Below are positions 1 to 12,287 of a stretch of 64,000 bases of DNA, piece by piece; position 1 is the stretch's first letter, and each line of letters opens with the position of its first letter. The position numbers and the translations under genes were made by a program. This DNA is from Auanema rhodensis (taxonomy: Eukaryota > Nematoda > Chromadorea > Rhabditida > Rhabditidae). The notes under the pieces are model-generated. The model saw only the letters and a program-made list of their open reading frames with translations, made no database searches and was not told the DNA's origin. Location of the stretch: positions 2,046,001-2,110,000 of the forward strand of contig OZ059898.1 in the NCBI GenBank assembly GCA_964057225.1, written 5' to 3'.

Positions 1-27
1 TCGATGCGGATTTTGAAGCTGCGTCGA
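1..27. repeat. Dyad at the unit start: 9-bp stem with two G:T wobbles, 9-nt loop
   Basis: Arms tcgatgcgg (1-9) and ctgcgtcga (19-27) pair at all nine positions if two G:T pairs are allowed, so the fold fits a transcript better than DNA. The loop (10-18) is where T15, G15, C15 and G16 variants fall. Arm changes are rare: A27 to T in m53, m62 and m87, and G9 to A in m159. Confidence 0.6.
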
Positions 28-77
28 TCTGTGTTATCAGATTTGCGCTAGCTTAAAAATGCACCGAGATATCAACT

Positions 78-99
78 GATATAAGTTCACACTTATATC
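78..99. repeat. Hairpin 1 in the monomer: 9-bp perfect stem, 4-nt loop
   Basis: Arms gatataagt (78-86) and acttatatc (91-99) are exact reverse complements around the loop tcac. Present in most of the copies. Arm changes seen: A93 in ten copies (m15, m26, m40, m121, m123, m140, m146, m161, m167, m168), T78 in R4 copies (loses the terminal pair), and an A change in m153. Loop change: tcaa in m49 and m83. A cruciform or RNA hairpin is possible; any function is inference. Confidence 0.85.
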
Positions 100-158
100 C
101 TCGATTTTCACCCTGAAGAATTAATTTTTTCGTTGAATAACATTGTCCATCGTCTTTG

Positions 159-242
159 ACTTGAAAAAAGGAAACTAAAAACATCTACTTTTTGCCAAAT
201 TATTTTGAAATTTTTCGAAAAAATTTTTGTCAAAATGTTTTT
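159..242. other. Phased A/T tracts, possible intrinsic bend
   Basis: Runs of 4-6 A or T are centred near 166, 179, 191, 204, 213, 220, 226, 233 and 240. The first four step by about 12 bp, close to but longer than a helical turn. A-tract phasing of this kind is known to bend DNA and is common in satellites. Here it is inferred from spacing only. Confidence 0.4.
211..222. repeat. 12-bp palindrome TTTTTCGAAAAA within an imperfect dyad (202-236)
   Basis: The 12-bp sequence is its own reverse complement. It is flanked by attttga (202-208) and tcaaaat (230-236), also reverse complements, making a larger imperfect dyad. L2 and G copies change C216 to T, and R2c and F copies change 215-216 to CT. 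Both break the palindrome, so unlike hairpin 2 this symmetry is not kept in all copies. Confidence 0.8.
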
Positions 243-249
243 GGAAGCA

Positions 250-277
250 ATGTTGAGTGTACATGGAAACTCAACAT
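250..277. repeat. Hairpin 2 in the monomer: 9-bp perfect stem, 10-nt loop
   Basis: Arms atgttgagt (250-258) and actcaacat (269-277) are exact reverse complements around gtacatggaa. Reading through the window I found no change in either arm in any copy. Changes nearby fall in the loop (A259 in several L4-type copies, gtaaatgg in m147) or outside it (gaagtaatg in m107, A281 in F). An alternative pairing of agtgta (256-261) with tacact (277-282) would compete with the main stem. Confidence 0.85.
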
Positions 278-1404
278 ACACTAATGCATCATTTTTCGAA
301 CGATCATAACTAATTTTTGTATTAAGCGTTTCTCAATGTAGTATAGTGCATTCGATGCGGATTTTTAAGCTGCGTCGATCTGTGTTATCAGATTTGCGCT
401 AGCTTAAAAATGCACCGAGATATCAACTGATATAAGTTCACACTTATATCCTCGATTTTCACCCTGAAGAATTAATTTTTTCGTTGAATAACATTGTCCA
501 TCGTCTTTGCCTTGAAAAAAGGAATCTAAAAACATCTACTTTTTGCTAAATTATTTTGAAATTTTTTGAAAAAATTTTTGTCAAAATGTTTTTGGAAGCA
601 ATGTTGAGTGTACATGGAAACTCAACATACACTAATGCATCATTTTTCAAACGATCATAACTAATTTTTGTATTAAGCGTTTCTCAATGTAGCATAGTGC
701 ATTCGATGCGGATTTTTAAGCTGCGTCGATCTGTGTTATCAGATTTGCGCTAGCTTAAAAATGCACCGAGATATCAACTGATATAAGTTCACACTTATAT
801 CCTCGATTTTCACCCTGAAGAATTAATTTTTTCGTTGAATAACATTGTCCATCGTCTTTGCCTTGAAAATAGGAATCTAAAAACATCTACTTTTTGCTAA
901 ATTATTTTGAAATTTTTCGAAAAAATTTTTGTCAAAATGTTTTTGGAAGCAATGTTGAGTGTACATGGAAACTCAACATACACTAATGCATCATTTTTCA
1001 AACAATCATAACTAATTTTTGTATTGAGCGTTTCTCAATGTAGTATAGTGCATTCGATGCGGATTTTGAAGCTGCGTCGATCTGTGTTATCAGATTTGCG
1101 CTAGCTTAAAAATGCACCGAGATATCAACTGATATAAGTTCACACTTATATCCTCGATTTTCACCCTGAAGAATTAATTTTTTCGTTGAATAACATTGTC
1201 CATCGTCTTTGCCTTGAAAAAAGGAATCTAAAAACATCTACTTTTTGCTAAATTATTTTGAAATTTTTTGAAAAAATTTTTGTCAAAATGTTTTTGGAAG
1301 CAATGTTGAGTGTACATGGAAACTCAACATACACTAATGCATCATTTTTCAAACGATCATAACTAATTTTTGTATTAAGCGTTTCTCAATGTAGCATAGT
1401 GCAT

Positions 1405-4212
1405 TCGATGCGGATTTTTAAGCTGCGTCGATCTGTGTTATCAGATTTGCGCTAGCTTAAAAATGCACCGAGATATCAACTGATATAAGTTCACACTTAT
1501 ATCCTCGATTTTCACCCTGAAGAATTAATTTTTTCGTTGAATAACATTGTCCATCGTCTTTGCCTTGAAAATAGGAATCTAAAAACATCTACTTTTTGCT
1601 AAATTATTTTGAAATTTTTCGAAAAAATTTTTGTCAAAATGTTTTTGGAAGCAATGTTGAGTGTACATGGAAACTCAACATACACTAATGCATCATTTTT
1701 CAAACGATCATAACTAATTTTTGTATTAAACGTTTCTCAATGTCGTATAGTGCATTCGATGCGGATTTTTAAGCTGCGTCGATCTGTGTTATCAGATTTG
1801 CGCTAGCTTAAAAATGCACCGAGATATCAACTGATATAAGTTCACACTTATATCCTCGATTTTCACCCTGAAGAATTAATTTTTTCGTTGAATAACATTG
1901 TCCATCGTCTTTGACTTGAAAAAAGGAAACTAAAAACATCTACTTTTTGCCAAATTATTTTGAAATTTTTCGAAAAAAGTTTTGTCAAAATGTTTTTGGA
2001 AGCAATGTTGAGTGTACATGGAAACTCAACATACACTAATGCATCATTTTTCGAACGATCATAACTAATTTTTGTATTAAGCGTTTCTCAATGTAGTATA
2101 GTGCATTCGATGCGGATTTTTAAGCTGCGTCGATCTGTGTTATCAGATTTGCGCTAGCTTAAAAATGCACCGAGATATCAACTGATATAAGTTCACACTT
2201 ATATCCTCGATTTTCACCCTGAAGAATTAATTTTTTCGTTGAATAACATTGTCCATCGTCTTTGCCTTGAAAAAAGGAATCTAAAAACATCTACTTTTTG
2301 CTAAATTATTTTGAAATTTTTCGAAAAAATTTTTGTCAAAATGTTTTTGGAAGCAATGTTGAGTGTACATGGAAACTCAACATACACTAATGCATCATTT
2401 TTCAAACAATCATAACTAATTTTTGTATTGAGCGTTTCTCAATGTAGTATAGTGCATTCGATGCGGATTTTGAAGCTGCGTCGATCTGTGTTATCAGATT
2501 TGCGCTAGCTTAAAAATGCACCGAGATATCAACTGATATAAGTTCACACTTATATCCTCGATTTTCACCCTGAAGAATTAATTTTTTCGTTGAATAACAT
2601 TGTCCATCGTCTTTGACTTGAAAAAAGGAAACTAAAAACATCTACTTTTTGCCAAATTATTTTGAAATTTTTCGAAAAAATTTTTGTCAAAATGTTTTTG
2701 GAAGCAATGTTGAGTGTACATGGAAACTCAACATACACTAATGCATCATTTTTCGAACGATCATAACTAATTTTTGTATTAAGCGTTTCTCAATGTAGTA
2801 TAGTGCATTCGATGCGGATTTTTAAGCTGCGTCGATCTGTGTTATCAGATTTGCGCTAGCTTAAAAATGCACCGAGATATCAACTGATATAAGTTCACAC
2901 TTATATCCTCGATTTTCACCCTGAAGAATTAATTTTTTCGTTGAATAACATTGTCCATCGTCTTTGCCTTGAAAATAGAAATCTAAAAACATCTACTTTT
3001 TGCTAAATTATTTTGAAATTTTTCGAAAAAATTTTTGTCAAAATGTTTTTGGAAGCAATGTTGAGTGTACATGGAAACTCAACATACACTAATGCATCAT
3101 TTTTCAAACGATCATAACTAATTTTTGTATTAAACGTTTCTCAATGTCGTATAGTGCATTCGATGCGGATTTTTAAGCTGCGTCGATCTGTGTTATCAGA
3201 TTTGCGCTAGCTTAAAAATGCACCGAGATATCAACTGATATAAGTTCACACTTATATCCTCGATTTTCACCCTGAAGAATTAATTTTTTCGTTGAATAAC
3301 ATTGTCCATCGTCTTTGACTTGAAAAAAGGAAACTAAAAACATCTACTTTTTGCCAAATTATTTTGAAATTTTTCGAAAAAATTTTTGTCAAAATGTTTT
3401 TGGAAGCAATGTTGAGTGTACATGGAAACTCAACATACACTAATGCATCATTTTTCGAACGATCATAACTAATTTTTGTATTAAGCGTTTCTCAATGTAG
3501 TATAGTGCATTCGATGCGGATTTTTAAGCTGCGTCGATCTGTGTTATCAGATTTGCGCTAGCTTAAAAATGCACCGAGATATCAACTGATATAAGTTCAC
3601 ACTTATATCCTCGATTTTCACCCTGAAGAATTAATTTTTTCGTTGAATAACATTGTCCATCGTCTTTGCCTTGAAAAAAGGAATCTAAAAACATCTACTT
3701 TTTGCTAAATTATTTTGAAATTTTTCGAAAAAATTTTTGTCAAAATGTTTTTGGAAGCAATGTTGAGTGTACATGGAAACTCAACATACACTAATGCATC
3801 ATTTTTCAAACAATCATAACTAATTTTTGTATTGAGCGTTTCTCAATGTAGTATAGTGCATTCGATGCGGATTTTTAAGCTGCGTCGATCTGTGTTATCA
3901 GATTTGCGCTAGCTTAAAAATGCACCGAGATATCAACTGATATAAGTTCACACTTATATCCTCGATTTTCACCCTGAAGAATTAATTTTTTCGTTGAATA
4001 ACATTGTCCATCGTCTTTGACTTGAAAAAAGGAAACTAAAAACATCTACTTTTTGCCAAATTATTTTGAAATTTTTCGAAAAAATTTTTGTCAAAATGTT
4101 TTTGGAAGCAATGTTGAGTGTACATGGAAACTCAACATACACTAATGCATCATTTTTCGAACGATCATAACTAATTTTTGTATTAAGCGTTTCTCAATGT
4201 AGTATAGTGCAT
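1405..4212. repeat. Tandem duplication of a 4-monomer block (m5-m8, m9-m12)
   Basis: The order L3-L1-L4-L1 occurs at 1405-2808 and again at 2809-4212, each 1404 bp. Copy differences are few: m6 has a T-to-G change giving gaaaaaagttttg near 1979, m8 starts with G15 where m12 has T15, and m9 has A171. The pattern L4-L1 continues into m13, so the block boundary could be shifted by a monomer. Confidence 0.7.
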
Positions 4213-5265
4213 TCGATGCGGATTTTTAAGCTGCGTCGATCTGTGTTATCAGATTTGCGCTAGCTTAAAAATGCACCGAGATATCAACTGATATAAGTTC
4301 ACACTTATATCCTCGATTTTCACCCTGAAGAATTAATTTTTTCGTTGAATAACATTGTCCATCGTCTTTGCCTTGAAAAAAGGAATCTAAAAACATCTAC
4401 TTTTTGCTAAATTATTTTGAAATTTTTCGAAAAAATTTTTGTCAAAATGTTTTTGGAAGCAATGTTGAGTATACATGGAAACTCAACATACACTAATGCA
4501 TCATTTTTCAAACAATCATAACTAATTTTTGTATTGAGCGTTTCTCAATGTAGTATAGTGCATTCGATGCGGATTTTTAAGCTGCGTCGATCTGTGTTAT
4601 TAGATTTGCGCTAGCTTAAAAATGCACCGAGATATCAACTGATATAAGTTCACACTTATATCCTCGATTTTCACCCTGAAGAATTAATTTTTTCGTTGAA
4701 TAACATTGTCCATCGTCTTTGCCTTGAAAAAAGGAATCTAAAAACATCTACTTTTTGCTAAATTATTTTGAAATTTTTTGAAAAAATTTTTGTCAAAATG
4801 TTTTTGGAAGCAATGTTGAGTGTACATGGAAACTCAACATACACTAATGCATCATTTTTCAAACGATCATAACTAATTTTTGTATTAAGCGTTTCTCAAT
4901 GTAGCATAGTGCATTCGATGCGGATTTTTAAGCTGCGTCGATCTGTGTTATCAGATTTGCGCTAGCTTAAAAATGCACCGAGATATCAACTGATATAAGT
5001 TCACACATATATCCTCGATTTTCACCCTGAAGAATTAATTTTTTCGTTGAATAACATTGTCTATCGTCTTTGCCTTGAAAATAGGAATCTAAAAACATCT
5101 ACTTTTTGCTAAATTATTTTGAAATTTTTCGAAAAAATTTTTGTCAAAATGTTTTTGGAAGCAATGTTGAGTGTACATGGAAACTCAACATACACTAATG
5201 CATCATTTTTCAAACGATCATAACTAATTTTTGTATTAAACGTTTCTCAATGTCGTATAGTGCAT

Positions 5266-6670
5266 TCGATGCGGATTTTTAAGCTGCGTCGATCTGTGTT
5301 ATCAGATTTGCGCTAGCTTAAAAATGCACCGAGATATCAACTGATATAAGTTCACACTTATATCCTCGATTTTCACCCTGAAGAATTAATTTTTTCGTTG
5401 AATAACATTGTCCATCGTCTTTGACTTGAAAAAATGGAAACTAAAAACATCTACTTTTTGCCAAATTATTTTGAAATTTTTCGAAAAAATTTTTGTCAAA
5501 ATGTTTTTGGAAGCAATGTTGAGTGTACATGGAAACTCAACATACACTAATGCATCATTTTTCGAACGATCATAACTAATTTTTGTATTAAGCGTTTCTC
5601 AATGTAGTATAGTGCATTCGATGCGGATTTTTAAGCTGCGTCGATCTGTGTTATCAGATTTGCGCTAGCTTAAAAATGCACCGAGATATCAACTGATATA
5701 AGTTCACACTTATATCCTCGATTTTCACCCTGAAGAATTAATTTTTTCGTTGAATAACATTGTCCATCGTCTTTGCCTTGAAAAAAGGAAACTAAAAACA
5801 TCTACTTTTTGCCAAATTATTTTGAAATTTTTCGAAAAAATTTTTGTCAAAATGTTTTTGGAAGCAATGTTGAGTGTACATGGAAACTCAACATACACTA
5901 ATGCATCATTTTTCGAACGATCATAACTAATTTTTGTATTAAGCGTTTCTCAATGTAGTATAGTGCATTCGATGCGGATTTTTAAGCTGCGTCGATCTGT
6001 GTTATCAGATTTGCGCTAGCTTGAAAATGCACCGAGATATCAACTGATATAAGTTCACACTTATATCCTCGATTTTCACCCTGAAGAATTAATTTTTTCG
6101 TTGAATAACATTGTCCATCGTCTTTGCCTTGAAAAAAGGAATCTAAAAACATCTACTTTTTGCTAAATTATTTTGAAATTTTTCGAAAAAATTTTTGTCA
6201 AAATGTTTTTGGAAGCAATGTTGAGTGTACATGGAAACTCAACATACACTAATGCATCATTTTTCAAACGATCATAACTAATTTTTGTATTAAGCGTTTC
6301 TCAATGTAGTAGAGTGCATTCGATGCGGATTTTTAAGCTGCGTCGATCTGTGTTATCAGATTTGCGCTAGCTTAAAAATGCACCGAGATATCAACTGATA
6401 TAAGTTCACACTTATATCCTCGATTTTCACCCTGAAGAATTAATTTTTTCGTTGAATAACATTGTCCATCGTCTTTGCCTTGAAAAAAGGAATCTAAAAA
6501 CATCTACTTTTTGCTAAATTATTTTGAAATTTTTTGAAAAAATTTTTGTCAAAATGTTTTTGGAAGCAATGTTGAGTGTACATGGAAACTCAACATACAC
6601 TAATGCATCATTTTTCAAACGATCATAACTAATTTTTGTATTAAGCGTTTCTCAATGTAGCATAGTGCAT
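5266..6670. repeat. Block m16-m19, paired with m32-m35 (offset 5617 bp)
   Basis: Subtype order L1(+1)-L1b-L5-L2, 1405 bp. The first copy has one extra T in the A-run near unit position 169 (gaaaaaatggaaact). The same insertion and the same subtype order occur at 10883-12287. L5 copies m18 and m34 also share G55 (gcttgaaaatg). Sharing a rare indel together with a run of subtypes marks the two blocks as copies of one ancestral segment. Confidence 0.8.
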
Positions 6671-7723
6671 TCGATGCGGATTTTTAAGCTGCGTCGATCT
6701 GTGTTATCAGATTTGCGCTAGCTTAAAAATGCACCGAGATATCAACTGATATAAGTTCACACTTATATCCTCGATTTTCACCCTGAAGAATTAATTTTTT
6801 CGTTGAATAACATTGTCCATCGTCTTTGCCTTGAAAATAGGAATCTAAAAACATCTACTTTTTGCTAAATTATTTTGAAATTTTTCGAAAAAATTTTTGT
6901 CAAAATGTTTTTGGAAGCAATGTTGAGTGTACATGGAAACTCAACATACACTAATGCATCATTTTTCAAACGATCATAACTAATTTTTGTATTAAACGTT
7001 TCTCAATGTAGTAGAGTGCATTCGATGCGGATTTTTAAGCTGCGTCGATCTGTGTTATCAGATTTGCGCTAGCTTAAAAATGCACCGAGATATCAACTGA
7101 TATAAGTTCACACTTATATCCTCGATTTTCACCCTGAAGAATTAATTTTTTCGTTGAATAACATTGTCCATCGTCTTTGCCTTGAAAAAAGGAATCTAAA
7201 AACATCTACTTTTTGCTAAATTATTTTGAAATTTTTTGAAAAAATTTTTGTCAAAATGTTTTTGGAAGCAATGTTGAGTGTACATGGAAACTCAACATAC
7301 ACTAATGCATCATTTTTCAAACGATCATAACTAATTTTTGTATTAAGCGTTTCTCAATGTAGCATAGTGCATTCGATGCGGATTTTTAAGCTGCGTCGAT
7401 CTGTGTTATCAGATTTGCGCTAGCTTAAAAATGCACCGAGATATCAACTGATATAAGTTCACACTTATATCCTCGATTTTCACCCTGAAGAATTAATTTT
7501 TTCGTTGAATAACATTGTCCATCGTCTTTGCCTTGAAAATAGGAATCTAAAAACATCTACTTTTTGCTAAATTATTTTGAAATTTTTCGAAAAAATTTTT
7601 GTCAAAATGTTTTTGGAAGCAATGTTGAGTGTACATGGAAACTCAACATACACTAATGCATCATTTTTCAAACGATCATAACTACTTTTTGTATTAAACG
7701 TTTCTCAATGTCGTATAGTGCAT

Positions 7724-10531
7724 TCGATGCGGATTTTTAAGCTGCGTCGATCTGTGTTATCAGATTTGCGCTAGCTTAAAAATGCACCGAGATATCAACT
7801 GATATAAGTTCACACTTATATCCTCGATTTTCACCCTGAAGAATTAATTTTTTCGTTGAATAACATTGTCCATCGTCTTTGACTTGAAAAAAGGAAACTA
7901 AAAACATCTACTTTTTGCCAAATTATTTTGAAATTTTTCGAAAAAATTTTTGTCAAAATGTTTTTGGAAGCAATGTTGAGTGTACATGGAAACTCAACAT
8001 ACACTAATGCATCATTTTTCGAACGATCATAACTAATTTTTGTATTAAGCGTTTCTCAATGTAGTATAGTGCATTCGATGCGGATTTTTAAGCTGCGTCG
8101 ATCTGTGTTATCAGATTTGCGCTAGCTTAAAAATGCACCGAGATATCAACTGATATAAGTTCACACTTATATCCTCGATTTTCACCCTGAAGAATTAATT
8201 TTTTCGTTGAATAACATTGTCCATCGTCTTTGCCTTGAAAATAGGAATCTAAAAACATCTACTTTTTGCTAAATTATTTTGAAATTTTTCGAAAAAATTT
8301 TTGTCAAAATGTTTTTGGAAGCAATGTTGAGTGTACATGGAAACTCAACATACACTAATGCATCATTTTTCAAACAATCATAACTAATTTTTGTATTGAG
8401 CGTTTCTCAATGTAGTATAGTGCATTCGATGCGGATTTTTAAGCTGCGTCGATCTGTGTTATTAGATTTGCGCTAGCTTAAAAATGCACCGAGATATCAA
8501 CTGATATAAGTTCACACTTATATCCTCGATTTTCACCCTGAAGAATTAATTTTTTCGTTGAATAACATTGTCCATCGTCTTTGCCTTGAAAAAAGGAATC
8601 TAAAAACATCTACTTTTTGCTAAATTATTTTGAAATTTTTTGAAAAAATTTTTGTCAAAATGTTTTTGGAAGCAATGTTGAGTGTACATGGAAACTCAAC
8701 ATACACTAATGCATCATTTTTCAAACGATCATAACTAATTTTTGTATTAAGCGTTTCTCAATGTAGCATAGTGCATTCGATGCGGATTTTTAAGCTGCGT
8801 CGATCTGTGTTATCAGATTTGCGCTAGCTTAAAAATGCACCGAGATATCAACTGATATAAGTTCACACATATATCCTCGATTTTCACCCTGAAGAATTAA
8901 TTTTTTCGTTGAATAACATTGTCCATCGTCTTTGCCTTGAAAATAGGAATCTAAAAACATCTACTTTTTGCTAAATTATTTTGAAATTTTTCGAAAAAAT
9001 TTTTGTCAAAATGTTTTTGGAAGCAATGTTGAGTGTACATGGAAACTCAACATACACTAATGCATCATTTTTCAAACGATCATAACTAATTTTTGTATTA
9101 AACGTTTCTCAATGTCGTATAGTGCATTCGATGCGGATTTTTAAGCTGCGTCGATCTGTGTTATCAGATTTGCGCTAGCTTAAAAATGCACCGAGATATC
9201 AACTGATATAAGTTCACACTTATATCCTCGATTTTCACCCTGAAGAATTAATTTTTTCGTTGAATAACATTGTCCATCGTTTTTGACTTGAAAAAAGGAA
9301 ACTAAAAACATCTACTTTTTGCCAAATTATTTTGAAATTTTTCGAAAAAATTTTTGTCAAAATGTTTTTGGAAGCAATGTTGAGTGTACATGGAAACTCA
9401 ACATACACTAATGCATCATTTTTCGAACGATCATAACTAATTTTTGTATTAAGCGTTTCTCAATGTAGTTTAGTGCATTCGATGCGGATTTTTAAGCTGC
9501 GTCGATCTGTGTTATCAGATTTGCGCTAGCTTAAAAATGCACCGAGATATCAACTGATATAAGTTCACACTTATATCCTCGATTTTCACCCTGAAGAATT
9601 AATTTTTTCGTTGAATAACATTGTCCATCGTCTTTGCCTTGAAAAAAGGAAACTAAAAACATCTACTTTTTGCCAAATTATTTTGAAATTTTTCGAAAAA
9701 ATTTTTGTCAAAATGTTTTTGGAAGCAATGTTGAGTGTACATGGAAACTCAACATACACTAATGCATCATTTTTCGAACGATCATAACTAATTTTTGTAT
9801 TAAGCGTTTCTCAATGTAGTATAGTGCATTCGATGCGGATTTTTAAGCTGCGTCGATCTGTGTTATCAGATTTGCGCTAGCTTGAAAATGCACCGAGATA
9901 TCAACTGATATAAGTTCACACTTATATCCTCGATTTTCACCCTGAAGAATTAATTTTTTCGTTGAATAACATTGTCCATCGTCTTTGACTTGAAAAAAGG
10001 AAACTAAAAACATCTACTTTTTGCCAAATTATTTTGAAATTTTTCGAAAAAATTTTTGTCAAAATGTTTTTGGAAGCAATGTTGAGTGTACATGGAAACT
10101 CAACATACACTAATGCATCATTTTTCGAACGATCATAACTAATTTTTGTATTAAGCGTTTCTCAATGTAGTATAGTGCATTCGATGCGGATTTTTAAGCT
10201 GCGTCGATCTGTGTTATCAGATTTGCGCTAGCTTAAAAATGCACCGAGATATCAACTGATATAAGTTCACACTTATATCCTCGATTTTCACCCTGAAGAA
10301 TTAATTTTTTCGTTGAATAACATTGTCCATCGTCTTTGCCTTGAAAAAAGGAATCTAAAAACATCTACTTTTTGCTAAATTATTTTGAAATTTTTCGAAA
10401 AAATTTTTGTCAAAATGTTTTTGGAAGCAATGTTGAGTGTACATGGAAACTCAACATACACTAATGCATCATTTTTCAAACGATCATAACTAATTTTTGT
10501 ATTAAGCGTTTCTCAGTGTAGTAGAGCGCAT
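7724..10531. repeat. 8-monomer block m23-m30, repeated at m37-m44 (offset 4915 bp, 14 monomers)
   Basis: Order L1-L4-L2-L3-L1-L1b-L1-L5, 2808 bp. Diagnostic markers shared with the second copy: T168 in the L4 copy, T38 in the L2 copy, A93 (acacatata) in the L3 copy, T154 (gtttttgac) in the fifth copy, G55 in the seventh, and the ending cagtgtagtagagcgc in the eighth. The offset is 14 x 351 + 1, where the extra base is the insertion in m32. Confidence 0.88.
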
Positions 10532-10882
10532 TCGATGCGGATTTTTAAGCTGCGTCGATCTGTGTTATCAGATTTGCGCTAGCTTAAAAATGCACCGAGA
10601 TATCAACTGATATAAGTTCACACTTATATCCTCGATTTTCACCCTGAAGAATTAATTTTTTCGTTGAATAACATTGTCCATCGTCTTTGCCTTGAAAAAA
10701 GGAATCTAAAAACATCTACTTTTTGCTAAATTATTTTGAAATTTTTCGAAAAAATTTTTGTCAAAATGTTTTTGGAAGCAATGTTGAGTGTACATGGAAA
10801 CTCAACATACACTAATGCATCATTTTTCAAACGATCATAACTAATTTTTGTATTAAACGTTTCTCAATGTCGTATAGTGCAT

Positions 10883-12287
10883 TCGATGCGGATTTTTAAG
10901 CTGCGTCGATCTGTGTTATCAGATTTGCGCTAGCTTAAAAATGCACCGAGATATCAACTGATATAAGTTCACACTTATATCCTCGATTTTCACCCTGAAG
11001 AATTAATTTTTTCGTTGAATAACATTGTCCATCGTCTTTGACTTGAAAAAATGGAAACTAAAAACATCTACTTTTTGCCAAATTATTTTGAAATTTTTCG
11101 AAAAAATTTTTGTCAAAATGTTTTTGGAAGCAATGTTGAGTGTACATGGAAACTCAACATACACTAATGCATCATTTTTCGAACGATCATAACTAATTTT
11201 TGTATTAAGCGTTTCTCAATGTAGTATAGTGCATTCGATGCGGATTTTTAAGCTGCGTCGATCTGTGTTATCAGATTTGCGCTAGCTTAAAAATGCACCG
11301 AGATATCAACTGATATAAGTTCACACTTATATCCTCGATTTTCACCCTGAAGAATTAATTTTTTCGTTGAATAACATTGTCCATCGTCTTTGCCTTGAAA
11401 AAAGGAAACTAAAAACATCTACTTTTTGCCAAATTATTTTGAAATTTTTCGAAAAAATTTTTGTCAAAATGTTTTTGGAAGCAATGTTGAGTGTACATGG
11501 AAACTCAACATACACTAATGCATCATTTTTCGAACGATCATAACTAATTTTTGTATTAAGCGTTTCTCAATGTAATATAGTGCATTCGATGCGGATTTTT
11601 AAGCTGCGTCGATCTGTGTTATCAGATTTGCGCTAGCTTGAAAATGCACCGAGATATCAACTGATATAAGTTCACACTTATATCCTCGATTTTCACCCTG
11701 AAGAATTAATTTTTTCGTTGAATAACATTGTCCATCGTCTTTGCCTTGAAAAAAGGAATCTAAAAACATCTACTTTTTGCTAAATTATTTTGAAATTTTT
11801 CGAAAAAATTTTTGTCAAAATGTTTTTGGAAGCAATGTTGAGTGTACATGGAAACTCAACATACACTAATGCATCATTTTTCAAACGATCATAACTAATT
11901 TTTGTATTAAGCGTTTCTCAATGTAGTAGAGTGCATTCGATGCGGATTTTTAAGCTGCGTCGATCTGTGTTATCAGATTTGCGCTAGCTTAAAAATGCTC
12001 CGAGATATCAACTGATATAAGTTCACACTTATATCCTCGATTTTCACCCTGAAGAATTAATTTTTTCGTTGAATAACATTGTCCATCGTCTTTGCCTTAA
12101 AAAAAGGAATCTAAAAACATCTACTTTTTGCTAAATTATTTTGAAATTTTTTGAAAAAATTTTTGTCAAAATGTTTTTGGAAGCAATGTTGAGTGTACAT
12201 GGAAACTCAACATACACTAATGCATCATTTTTCAAACGATCATAACTAATTTTTGTATTAAGCGTTTCTCAATGTAGCATAGTGCAT
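10883..12287. repeat. Block m32-m35, copy of m16-m19
   Basis: Carries the same +1 insertion and the order L1(+1)-L1b-L5-L2. Private changes since duplication include a G-to-A in m33 giving tgtaatatag, and in m35 atgctccg and gccttaaaa. The small number of private changes implies that the duplication is recent relative to the split of the subtypes. Confidence 0.8.

Larger units (their letters stand above)
1..351 (+). repeat. Reference satellite monomer (m1), 351 bp
   Basis: Register is arbitrary. I begin at tcgatgcgg because it is nearly invariant. Composition by count: 57 C, 55 G, 239 A+T, that is 31.9% G+C, with 13 CpG. Layout: 1-60 is the most G+C-rich part and holds GCTAGC at 47-52; 68-73 is GATATC; 78-99 is a hairpin; 120-131 is a T-rich block; 159-220 is the most variable part, with A/T tracts at roughly 12-bp steps; 211-222 is a palindrome; 250-277 is a hairpin; 284-289 is ATGCAT; 298-349 carries the variants that mark most subtypes. 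Copy m1 is subtype L1, defined by A159, A174, C196 and G298. Most other copies have C159, T174, T196 and A298. I do not recognise the family. Confidence 0.95.

Noticed and set aside
78-86. TATA-like promoter element (gatataag)
   Set aside because: It is part of a hairpin arm in a 68% A+T sequence, where such matches are expected by chance. No initiator or downstream gene supports it.
85-90. Nuclear-receptor half-site-like hexamer (gttcac)
   Set aside because: A six-base match in every unit with no second half-site at standard spacing. Not distinguishable from chance.
130-146. CENP-B box-like sequence (tttcgttgaataacatt)
   Set aside because: The left half fits TTCGnnnnA, but the right half lacks the CGGG core completely. 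The copies of TTCG at 297 and at the unit junction fail in the same way.
1-351. Origin of the unit from a duplicated half of about 170-175 bp
   Set aside because: A few short resemblances exist between the halves (for example around 125-140 and 292-310), but no collinear similarity that I could follow. A self-alignment at that lag would be needed.
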